Shown here piece after piece: positions 36,444 to 45,669 of a stretch of 64,000 nt of DNA. The notes beneath the pieces were generated by a model. It was given only the letters and a program-made list of their open reading frames with translations. It did no database searches and was not told where the DNA came from. Location of the stretch: positions 2,177,501-2,241,500 of the forward strand of contig NC_087093.1 of the NCBI RefSeq assembly GCF_963855985.1. Reading direction: 5' to 3'. How positions within the stretch are numbered: the first letter of the stretch is position 1; each line of letters opens with the position of its first letter. Source of the stretch: Ostrinia nubilalis. Its lineage: Eukaryota; Arthropoda; Insecta; Lepidoptera; Crambidae. The position numbers and the translations under genes are program-made.

Positions 36444-36673
36444 GTAGTAGTCAAAGTCACAACCCACATTAACCATCTATTTATTCAGTGGAGGCCTCGT
36501 ACTCTAAGACACAGACAATCTTTGCCTACATTAGACACCAGTCTCCCACAATCTTAGTTGTATCGTAATTTAATAATAATCTAGTTGTACCAAATACACT
36601 TTTGTACTATGATAATGTGGTTAGAAAATAAACTTATTTACTAAACATTATTTAACATCACATTTCTATCTAA

Positions 36674-36790
36674 GCTGCACCATATAACTTTTACGGTTAA
36701 AGTATATGTATAACGATAACCGGTGTTTTGTATGGACTTTGACAGATTTTTACGTTTGTTAAAGTTAAAGTAAAATGGCGCAACCCAACC
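36674..36790 (+). mobile_element. MITE family C copy with TAA duplication
   Basis: 117 bp flanked by TAA (36671-36673 and 36791-36793). The ends are diverged (GCTGCACCA and GCGCAACCCAACC). Confidence 0.8.
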
Positions 36791-36919
36791 TAAGTTATCA
36801 ATGTTTGTTTGGACATTTTCCAATATTTCAACTTCATTATTTATTCAAGATACTTTCACCACGTAAGTGTGGGAAAGGAAAAATAATTACCGTATACTCT
36901 TTCAAAACATGTTATCTAA

Positions 36920-37037
36920 GGCTGAGTTGCACCATCTTACTTTGACTTTAACAAACGTCAAAAATCTGTCAAACTCCATACAAAATACACTGGTTATCGT
37001 TATAGTCACGGTTAAAGTTAGGTGGTGCAACTCAGCC
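36920..37037 (-). mobile_element. MITE family C copy with TAA duplication
   Basis: 118 bp, best-preserved copy: GGCTGAGTTGCACCATC to GGTGGTGCAACTCAGCC, flanked by TAA (36917-36919 and 37038-37040). Opposite in orientation to its neighbour at 36674. Confidence 0.9.
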
Positions 37038-37044
37038 TAATATT

Positions 37045-38500
37045 CATACAAGTTTATATTTTAACCATTATAAATTAGCTGTAAGCAAACAAACTAGCTT
37101 AATCTTTAAGATGCTGGAATTCAATATTAACCCCGCCAAGCCTAATGCCCGCGATACACCGCAAGCTAAACATACTTAAGCTTACAAACTGCAGCGTCGT
37201 TCATACTCGGTTTCGAAAACTAATCAATGGCGAAGTTATGTGAACTAACTGAACTCTGAACGCTAACTAACCTGACGATAAACTTGCACTCTTTGCCCTT
37301 TTGACTGTACCTTCATCATCTTCTTTGTAATTTTTTTTGTGACGTCACTTTAGAGATGTCAGACGACAATAGACAGTCCGTCAATAAGTTCCTTGCCTTT
37401 CGTATCGTAGCTGGTTCCGCGTATAGACATTTACGTTAGATGAAAGCCATGTCCATCCTACACCTAATAAAGATTGTCCACCTATTCAGAGTATCACATG
37501 AAATTTGAAACGGTCTGAAAATGCTGAAGCAAATGTAACCTTTGTGAATCTGGCGACGTAAATTCAAAAACTGACCATGTGTGTGAAATCTTAAGTTGAA
37601 ATACATTACACACGGTAAGATTTGGATCTACGTCAATGACCATGAATGTCCAACTTATGTGATAATCCTATAGGTTAGTAAGTAGACTCTAATATTGAAT
37701 TATTGATGTCATCAATTTACAAAGCTTTTTTCTACAAAGCTTACATAATAGAAGATGTTTCTAAAAATATAAACTTCGTCAGACATAAAGTACTCATAAT
37801 GTTTTCAATTCGTCTCCTAAATAAACAGCAGCAAATATTAAAACCAGCGCCAAAAATCCATTCATTCGAATCTAAAGTGTCTACATGAGAAAACGTTCGG
37901 TCGCACACAGGTCTGACACAAAACGTATTGTTATGACAAATCCTATTAGCCCGAGAATTCTGTTTTAGGAAACAATGTGCGAAAACTTTCAAACAACGGG
38001 TTTTAAGTTCGGACTGGCACACCCACCGTTCAGACTTAATAACATTCGGAAAGTTGTTTGTTTATTGAAAAACCGGCTCGCGAATTTTCTGAATCAGTCA
38101 GATGGAAAACAGAATTGAATATTGTTTTAGGTGTATTAAAAAGTAGGCAAGAGTGATTTGGGCGTTAAGAATGACTGTGAGAACCTATTTATTAAGCTTT
38201 TATAGTATTTTTCTGAAAAAACACATTGAAAATATCTTTAAGTGTCAATTTTTAAATATGAAAACGACTTGTTCGGCTAGTTAGGTTATTCTTATCCATC
38301 CTACCTTATCCAATTCAAAAGTTCAACTGGTAAAGTTACATCATCAAGTTAGTACTAACTCAGACATCATTTCAGTCGTTCAAAATAATCACCTATCGTA
38401 GATATTGCGCTTGAAATACATATTTAATAGACTTTCACCGGCTAGAATAGTTTACCCTCAAATGAAAAAAAAACTAAAAACGCATTCCAACATCAAAAAT
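37045..38500. other. No recognisable feature
   Basis: Short frames only. Confidence 0.35.
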
Positions 38501-38503
38501 ACC

Positions 38504-38676
38504 ATGTCGATTTCACCACGGACCCCCAAAACTTTCAGCGATGTTCACAGATCGCTGGATCGCGATTCCGACATCCATGTTTTGGCGATGCGTAATGGGG
38601 GCCACGGTTCGATTGTTGGGTCACACAAAAAGACCGTGAGAACCACGCCGGTGGGCCATCATGTAACTTGTTTAAG
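38504..38676 (+). CDS. Candidate host coding exon with start codon
   Basis: A GC-richer block in AT-rich surroundings, open on plus only. The frame opens at ACCATGTCG (38504), gives MSISPRTPKTFSDVHRSLDR and later MRNGGHGSIVGSHKK, and reaches AAG|GTATGC, a usable splice donor at 38677, after 57 codons plus 2 nt. Without splicing the frame ends 14 codons later at TAG (38717). The product is Ser/Arg/His-rich without a domain I recognise. Minus-strand frames across the 3' part are stopped. It could be the first coding exon of a large gene whose introns fill much of the window, or an alternative exon; no matching acceptor can be proved. Confidence 0.3.
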
Positions 38677-38739
38677 GTATGCCCAAACAACTGTCAGGAT
38701 TTGTGACCGACGTGACTAGCGTTGTTTCGCGGACGCGTT

Positions 38740-40270
38740 TTTTGAATAGTACTTACGTATTTGTATTTGTGTGCTGGTGGAATAATAATTGTTTGGGACT
38801 TTGTGGTCGCCACCAGTGGGACTAAGCTGTGAAATAAAACGAAACGCACAGATGTTTTTTCGTTGGTTTAGGTTATTATGATGCTGGGTGTCGGGCAGTC
38901 TTCATAACGTTTTGTCTCTTTTAATTTTATGCAATATAATACTAACTGAAATAATGTGACAGCGATATGTAATATTTTTTAAATTTAAGTGACAAATTAA
39001 TTGCAGTTACATTGATAAGAATAATGATTCCAAATTAACAACATAAAAATGAAAGTTCAAGTTCAAAAGCTTAAGACAGACAGACAATTTTGAAGACAGC
39101 AATAACCAAGTTAGAAGGAAGACAAAGTTATTTTTCAAAGTGTGTCCCAAACGAGAATTGAATCCAGGTCCTCCAAATCTACGATATCCAAATCTTTTAG
39201 ACCATACAACACAATGTTGGTTTATTACTATGCCAAAAACACAGCGTAAACAAAACAACAAAAGCAAAACAATATGGAGATATAAATTAAAAACTCCGTG
39301 TTATTTACCACACATTCGGCTCATAAATAAGTAATTAAAGGTAGCAGTTAAATATAGGACCTAAATTCAAATTAAACCTCTGAGTTTAAAACGGCCCACC
39401 CATTCGGTTCTGGAGGACGAACAAATTCCTAACTTCCAGTCCAGTGCTTTGCTAAGCAATTTCAGCCTCTTTGATGTTCCCAAAGCGTTATAATATCTAG
39501 AGAATCGTTTGGACAGAAACACGGATGTCATTTTAATTTTGTTTGATCACAATCCGATCATGATCGCTTCTGTGACTAATCGGTTGGTTCATTTTCTAAT
39601 GTAGGATGTACGATTGTCAATTTCCAATTAACGCGTTCTAATCGATGCAATGGGAGGATATTACAAATTAGGATCCGATTGTGCTGTGATGTACATAGCT
39701 AACTGTTGCTCATTTAACAGGCGAGTGGATACTAATTAACATTTGATCATCTAATATGTATACGAGTAAATACATGTAAGCTAACGCTCGTAACTACGTT
39801 CTCGTGAAAGTCAAAAGCTTTACTTTTTGAATATCGGTTGAAATTTTAATGACTGAAAGTGACTACTAATTTGAGAGGTTATATGTATAGAGATGAGAGA
39901 TCAAAATGATTTAAGGTACTCTAAATTCTTGAACTTTGATATTTCTTTAGAAGATCAATCACACAAAATCACTCCGATTTCTTTTGAAAAAGTTGGATCA
40001 ATGCATCACATCTCGACCGCTTTGATGGATATGCTAGCTCTTGGTATTGGCTACGTAAAAGCAGTAGTCAAGAAATCAACATGAATCCGTGAAGTCTGCA
40101 ATAGACCTTATAAATTTTAAAATAATTTGATTTGAAATGGGTTTTCTTAACTTTCAGACACATTTGATAAGTTTCACCTAGACTTAGGCCTTAGGCTTAG
40201 GACATTCGAATTGAGAAAGTCTACCAAGTCATGGAGCCGTAAGAGGATGCAAATCTCATCAGTTCGTACT
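38740..40270. other. No gene; one weak SINE-like segment
   Basis: Apart from the tRNA-like piece at 39150-39220, only short AT-rich frames are seen. Confidence 0.35.
39150..39220 (-). repeat. Degenerate tRNA-like (SINE) segment
   Basis: On the minus strand TGGTCTAAAAG and GGATTCAATTCTC sit at A-box and B-box-like positions. The match is weak and no cloverleaf is drawn. Confidence 0.3.
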
Positions 40271-40278
40271 GGAGGCGC

Positions 40279-40400
40279 TAAGGTGAAGCGGTCAATCGAA
40301 GTGTCGCACGACTGACCTCAATCAATTGGACCTTCATGCCCCATTCATGTTGAACGCCCATGGCGTAGAAGCGGGAGCGGAAGCGATAGCGGGAATGGGA
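40279..40400 (+). repeat. Duplicated segment, copy 1 (empty site)
   Basis: AAGGTGAAGCGGTCAATCGA, then GGACCTTCATGCCCCATTCA, then GGCGTAGAAGCGGGAGCGGA. It matches 40906-41000 joined to 41145 onward, without the insert found there. Confidence 0.85.
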
Positions 40401-40412
40401 AACACACATGTA

Positions 40413-40881
40413 CAGTCACGGAATGAAAAGGTTCGTCAGTTTTCAAATTGATTCCTTCAACGAATCGCGAGCACATATTACCTTTTGAAACTTTGTTACA
40501 GAATAATCTCGAGTTAGAGAAAATAATCTTTAAATGTTCGTCAGTAAAGTTCAAAATTATTCAGATCAAAGTTGTTTGACGATTTATCTTGTCAAGAAGA
40601 TTATGATTGATAAACTAAAACCTTCTTGTTGGTTCAACCTGCCATTATTATTTCTTTTAAATAAAAAAAAACTATTGTCAATTGGTCAATGTCATCATTG
40701 CATTGCACTGATAGGATAGAAAAATAAACAAGCAAAACCTTATTCGTTAGCAAACGTCATATTTATTTAAATGTTAGCAGCACTGTTTCTTGCAATGTTA
40801 TGTTGGCAGGTTTGACTCTTACAGTACCTAGTGCAAGCGAAAACCGACACTAAGGTGACGAACCTTTTCATTCCGCGACTG
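40413..40881. mobile_element. Mariner-type MITE, 469 bp
   Basis: Terminal inverted repeats of about 27 bp (CAGTCACGGAATGAAAAGGT at the left; its complement with one mismatch at the right), flanked by TA on both sides (40411-40412 and 40882-40883). No transposase; short frames inside are not recognisable. Confidence 0.75.
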
Positions 40882-40905
40882 TACTTATATGATAGAGCTA
40901 AGGAC

Positions 40906-41195
40906 TAAGGCGCATCGGTCAATCGAAGTGTCGCACGACTTACATTAATCAAATGGACCTTCATGCCCCATTCATGTTGAAAGCATGGGCGACATGGGCG
41001 TACACTGAAATAAATGTTGAGTTACGAGACTGCTAGAACGATTAGTAATTTACAAAGATGTCCCACGAACTAAGAAACTAATAGTGTGTATTTGGTTGGG
41101 TTTACCAGAATTCTGGTAATCACCACGAGGTATTTTTCCGTGTAGAAGCGGGAGCGGGTGCGGCCGCGGCAGCGGGTGCGGGAGCGAGAGCAGGG
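40906..41195 (+). repeat. Duplicated segment, copy 2, carrying an insert
   Basis: Matches 40279-40400 but is split at a TA by the element at 41003-41142. The end expands into a GGGAGC/GGGTGC-type minisatellite (41147-41195). Confidence 0.8.
41003..41142. mobile_element. 140-bp TA-flanked MITE
   Basis: Short imperfect inverted ends (CACTGAAATAAAT and ATTTTTCCGTG), with TA at 41001-41002 and 41143-41144. The uninterrupted copy at 40372 shows the site before insertion. Confidence 0.7.
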
Positions 41196-41570
41196 ACGTG
41201 GAAGTAGGTGTAACCAGTGGGTTGTAATGTATCCATATCCATGATATAAATGCGAAAGTGACTCTGTGTGTTGAGTTTGAAAGTCTGAATCACTGGACTA
41301 AACTAATTTGGGACTTTAGAAAGGACATAAACAATAAGCATCCTTTTGTCGCAAAAATAAATCCCTAGTAGGGTGAAAAAGTAAAGGTTGTGAAACTTTA
41401 TGATGTGTTCATCTTTTAATGTTAGCGATATGCTTTTCGTTACACTTTAAATACCTACTAAATAGTTTTTGTGTTGTAATACTAATTAGCCGACCGAACA
41501 ATAACCTTTTGATAGACTGAAACCACGTAGATTCCTATGCAAAAGCTAATTAAATATTACAAAAATCTAT

Positions 41571-41650
41571 GTATATAAAACCGGATGGTCACTGACTCAC
41601 TCACTCATCACGAAATCTCAGAAACTACAAGGGCTAGGAGTCTCAAATTT
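41571..41650 (+). mobile_element. Helitron-like 5' portion
   Basis: ATGTATATAAAACCGGATGG then CACTGACTCACTCACTCATC, followed by ACGAAATCTCAGAAACTACA, resembles the left part of the 22530 copy. The right end is absent. Confidence 0.45.
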
Positions 41651-41747
41651 TGCATGGAGGTTCCTTTTAGGATCCTATTATATCCAACGCTGACTGCGTT
41701 AAATTAAGACTTCAGAGAATCTAGTGAATATGAAGATTGCCATTTTT

Positions 41748-42814
41748 AGGGTTCCGTACCTCATAAGGAAAAAACGGAACCCTTATAGGATCACTTTGTT
41801 GTCCGTCCGTCCGTCTGTCAAGACCCTTTATCTCAAGAACGCGTGAACGTATCAAGCTGAAATTCACATGAAATACTCAGGTCTATTGTCCCTTTAAGCT
41901 GTGAAAATATCAAACTTCTAAGCCAAGCCAATCAAAAGATACAGCCGATTATGTCGATATTTTCAACAAATTTTCGACACTCGCAAAGGAATCAAAACCT
42001 ACAGGATACTTCCCGTAAACTCAGAATCTTGAAATTTGGCATAAAGCATTGTCATATAATGCAAATATAGGAAAAATTGCGAAAATTACATTTTTTTAGT
42101 TATATAATATAATAAAAATATTTTAATAAAATGAAACTTACTACCTTATTTCTCACGAACGAATAAAGGTATCAAATTGAAATTTATACCAAATACCTAG
42201 ATCTATTGTCCCTTTAAGAAGTAAAAAAATCAAACTTCTAAGTTAACGCGATCAAAAGATACAGCAGTTTATACCGACACCTTAGACGAATTTCCGTCAC
42301 ACGCTAGGGAATCAAAACCTACAAGGTACTTCCTGTGAACTCAGAATCTTGAAATTCGGCACGAAGCAACGTTATATAGTACAGATAAAGGAAAAATTGC
42401 GAAAATGATAAATTTGAAGTTATATAAAATTTAAAATATTATTTTTGCTTACATGACATAAAATATTTTTTTAATAATTATAAACTTACTACCTACCCTT
42501 TTTCACATGAACGCGTAGAGATATTAAAGTTGAAATTCATATCAAACACTTCTTAAATCTAATTGCCTCTAAACTGTGAGAAATTCTAAATCAACGCAAA
42601 AATTCAAAACGCTGAGGTAGGTACCTACCTATAATGCAAATATAGGAAAAATAAATAAATAAAAAATAATCATACCGCATATTTTGAAATTCGCCACTAC
42701 TCGCAACGGAATCAAGTAAGTAATTTGATTTAATACGTCATAAATTGTAAACCGCTACGTTTGTACGGCGGAACCCTCGGTGTGCGAGCCCGACTCGCAC
42801 TTGGCCGGTTTTTT
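41748..42814 (+). mobile_element. 1.07-kb element made of three ~320-bp repeats
   Basis: Begins AGGGTTCCGTACC, then CGGAACCCTTATAGGATCAC and GTCCGTCCGTCCGTCTGTC; ends GCGGAACCCTCGG, then a TGCGAG/CTCGCA hairpin and a T6 run. The inside is repeated: CTATTGTCCCTTTAAG at 41883 and 42203, AATCAAAACCTACA at about 41990 and 42310, and a more diverged third unit at about 42480-42720. No open frame. A widespread non-coding repeat type in lepidopteran DNA, in my recollection; class not assigned. Confidence 0.75.
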
Positions 42815-43181
42815 CGGCAATAGATTAATCCCGATCCCATTATAATTCCCGTCATCATTACAGATCACATAAGTTACACGTAATGTATTACACAAACATA
42901 CACGGCGGCCATTTGCCAGGCTGTCCGGCATAATGCGCTAATTAATTGGTAATCCGAATACAAAGCAAATCAATTAGGGGCAATTATTACTGAGGAGACG
43001 CTGTCAGTCTGTGGGTGACTTGCGGGGACATGGATGTGTTGTGGGTGGCATTACACTGGTATTTGTGAGTCTTAAAATTCTACTCGTAGTACTACGTCAC
43101 AGGACTTATTGGTCAACTTGCATTCAATCATAAAACCATTCGAACACGCTAGCAAAAATAGAACATAAATATTATAAATAA

Positions 43182-43280
43182 GTAGCGGCCGTCCGCGACT
43201 TCGTACGCGTGGATCCCGTTTTACCCCCTTAGGAGAGGAGTTTCGTAAAATCCTTTCTTAGTGGATGCTAATGTCTTATT
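43182..43280 (-). mobile_element. Helitron-like element, copy 4 (end fragment)
   Basis: GTAGCGGCCGTCCGCGACTT then CGTACGCGTGGATCCCGTTT, matching the 3' half of the 8612 copy in reverse. Confidence 0.65.
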
Positions 43281-43355
43281 TTAGCTTATGGGTTGAAGTA
43301 AAAACTAAAGTCAGTAAAGCATCATTTTGAGTATTTCTGTTGTACTTCTAGTTCT

Positions 43356-44025
43356 GAACATGGACAAGACAAAAATCATGTCTAATGTCCGTGTTGCACC
43401 CACTCCTCTGAAGGTTGGAGACTCTACACTCGAAGTTGTCGACAATTATGTATACCTGGGACAAACAGTCCAGTTAGGTAGGTCCAACTTCGAGAAAGAG
43501 GTCAATCGTCGAATCCAACTCGGATGGGCAGCGTTCGGGAAGCTTCGCCATATACTCATGTCCGAAATACCGCAGTGTCTCAAGACGAAAGTCTTCGAGC
43601 AGTGTGTGTTGCCAGTGTTGACATATGGATCCGAAACGTGGTCGCTTACTATGGGCCTCATAAGAAGGCTCAAGGTCACCCAAAGGGCGATGGAGCGGGC
43701 TATGCTCGGAGTTTCCCTGCGTGATCGAATCAGAAATGAGGAGATCCGTAGGAGAACCAAAGTAACCGACATAGCTCGCAGAATTGCTAAAATCAAGTGG
43801 CAGTGGGCGGGGCACATAGCTCGTAGAGACGATGGCCGTTGGGGCAGGAAAGTTCTCGAGTGGCGACCACGGGCTGGAAAACGTAGCGTGGGCAGGCCTC
43901 CTACTAGGTGGACCGACGATCTGGTAAAGGTCGCGGGAAGAGCCTGGATGCGGGCAGCGCAGGACCGTTCATTGTGGAAAACCTTGGGGGAGGCCTTTGT
44001 CCAGCAGTGGACGTCATTTGGCTGA
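43356..44025 (+). pseudogene. RTE-type reverse transcriptase, C-terminal ~223 residues
   Basis: Encodes the part after the catalytic core: NMDKTKIMSN, VVDNYVYLGQTVQ (the conserved YLG of the RTE palm/thumb), GRSNFEKEVNRRIQLGWAAF, LPVLTYGSETWSLT, AMERAMLGVSLRDRIRNEE, KWQWAGHIARR, GKRSVGRPPTRWTDD, and the stop after QQWTSFG. The frame has no stops or shifts. The endonuclease and the FADD-type catalytic box are missing, lost by the usual 5' truncation when such elements insert, so it cannot move itself. The first ten codons of the open frame (from 43327) are flanking DNA, not element. The protein is typical of insect RTE LINEs. Confidence 0.88.
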
Positions 44026-44038
44026 AACGAACGAACGA
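43356..44038 (+). mobile_element. RTE-type LINE, 5'-truncated, with 12-bp target duplication
   Basis: 683 bp ending in GAACGAACGAAC and flanked by ACTTCTAGTTCT (43344-43355 and 44039-44050). It is the longest and least damaged of at least eight RTE pieces in the window. Confidence 0.92.
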
Positions 44039-44050
44039 ACTTCTAGTTCT

Positions 44051-44575
44051 ACTTCTAGTTCTACTTTTTCTGAGCACTAGGTAACTTACAAAACTGAGTT
44101 CTTAACTTGATGTGGCATCGTCTGTGTAACTCTATTTGAAGGGAAAACCTGAAAATTTTAGAATAAGACCAGATTTACAACAATGTAACATTTCAAAGGC
44201 TGTTAGAGCATTCAAAGAGCGCAATAAGATTCTTTTAAGCTTGCAGCTTCACAGAAAGTATGTAAAGCTGGACGTGACCCGGGGCCGAGCCCTGACCTCG
44301 CGACCCACTGTTGGGTTTATACAAATCCCTGGGACATCCACTTGGGCGTTATTATGCCGACCTACTATTTTGTGAGTATGCTCAGTTGCAAACAAAACGA
44401 GTGTACGGATTACAATGTAAGGGAAATTATTATAAACAATAGCTTTATCTCAGAGCACTTCTTTACCTGCATGATAAGATCAGTTTTTATTCATAGATAC
44501 ACTTTATCACTTTTTATATTCCTACTTCCAAAAACAATTACATAAAATTAACCAAATATTGATTATTGGGTACGT
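44051..44575. other. No recognisable feature
   Basis: ACTTCTAGTTCT is repeated once more right after the LINE. The frames at 44136-44545 are not recognisable. Confidence 0.35.
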
Positions 44576-44579
44576 TGAT

Positions 44580-44845
44580 TAATTTGAAAATTATAAATAA
44601 CTTGAAAAAATCGAACTGCCTAAGGCGGGAATTGAACCCACGACCTTCCGCTTGCCGGGCGACTGCTCTTCCAACTGAGCTACTTAGACACTGGATGAAC
44701 CCGTCGAAATTTTCAAGTGTAATACGCTGTTACAGCCAGCGTTTGTTTCATCAATGTTAAGTATACCTACCCTACAATATATCGTGGGTTCAATTCCCGC
44801 CTTAGGCAGTTCGATTTTTTCAAGTTATTTATAATTTTCAAATTA
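44580..44845. repeat. Perfect 64-bp inverted repeat around a tRNA-like gene
   Basis: Arms 44580-44643 and 44782-44845 are exact reverse complements (outer ends TAATTTGAAAATTATAAATA). Each arm holds the 3' end of the tRNA-like sequence plus 38 bp of its flank. The spacer holds the rest of the tRNA. Confidence 0.92.
44617..44689 (-). tRNA. tRNA-Ala(GGC)-like gene, probably tRNA-derived
   Basis: The minus strand folds into a full cloverleaf: acceptor GTCTAAG/CTTAGGC (7 pairs with one G-U), D arm GCTCAGTTGGAAGAGC, anticodon arm with GGC at positions 34-36, T arm GTGGGTTCAATTCCCGC, and discriminator A; 73 nt. Position 33 is C where nearly all tRNAs have U, and one anticodon-stem pair is missing, so decoding is doubtful. 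A B box (GGTTCAATTCC) is present. It sits in a repeat context, so a SINE head or tRNA pseudogene is as likely as a working gene. Confidence 0.5.
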
Positions 44846-44849
44846 GTTT

Positions 44850-45538
44850 GAGATGCGACTCTTAACGTTAAAAATTAAATAACTACGTTGATTAATTATT
44901 CGAAAGTTATGAAACGTCACTATTTTCCAATAAATAACCAATTAGTTAAGCTCAATGTTTTTAAAAACTTATATTACAATACCTACCGATAGAACCACTG
45001 CAAAAAATATGTATACTATTAAATATTGGACATTTTAAATATCCTTGGGTCCTGTTACATTGCATTGCCATCAAGGCTTAATTTACTTATCCTATCATAT
45101 CCAATTCCTGTCTCATCCCAAGTACATACATATACATGTACATATCTACATAATACGCAGAAGCCGCCTTCAATTATACACAATTTGATGTCGGATAATT
45201 AGCCGCTGCAACCGTTGACGGCCAATTACCGCTTGACTACTTCATTACAAACTACGGCTTCGAAATTTGAAGCGACGAGATCAGTAAGCACACGTCATTG
45301 TCATTATTATCTGAATAAGGCGCCATTCTTTTTTCGGGGTAAAAATGCACTGAATTGCACCTAACCTGCGGGGACAGGGTTGGTTATGTGGGGATACCAA
45401 GTCAGAGAGACGAGGCACAGACCCACTAAAAATACAAAAATACCCCGGTAATCATTCGCCTTAAGTGAGAGGAACTGTAGGATTCCGAAAAAAGCCTTCA
45501 CGACTACAGCTGAATAAAGAACTATGACCTAACCCAAT
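44850..45538. other. No recognisable feature
   Basis: Nothing assignable. Confidence 0.35.
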
Positions 45539-45544
45539 GCTCTA

Positions 45545-45668
45545 CATAATCATCATCATTTCAATCATAGGATGTCCAATGCTAAACCTAGGCCTCCCCC
45601 AATGATTTCTAGATTGGCCGGTTGGCAGCGGCCTGCATCCAGCGCCTACTGCCAATCCTATCATCATC
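45545..45668 (-). mobile_element. RTE-type LINE 3' end
   Basis: ATCATCATTTCAATCATAGG, then CCTAGGCCTCCCCCAATGAT and GCGGCCTGCATCCAGCGCCT: reverse complement of the RTE C-terminus and its tail. Confidence 0.75.
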
Positions 45669-45669
45669 A

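Noticed and set aside
43446..43817. Minus-strand frames opposite the RTE reverse transcriptase
   Set aside because: Shadows of the recognised plus-strand coding frame.
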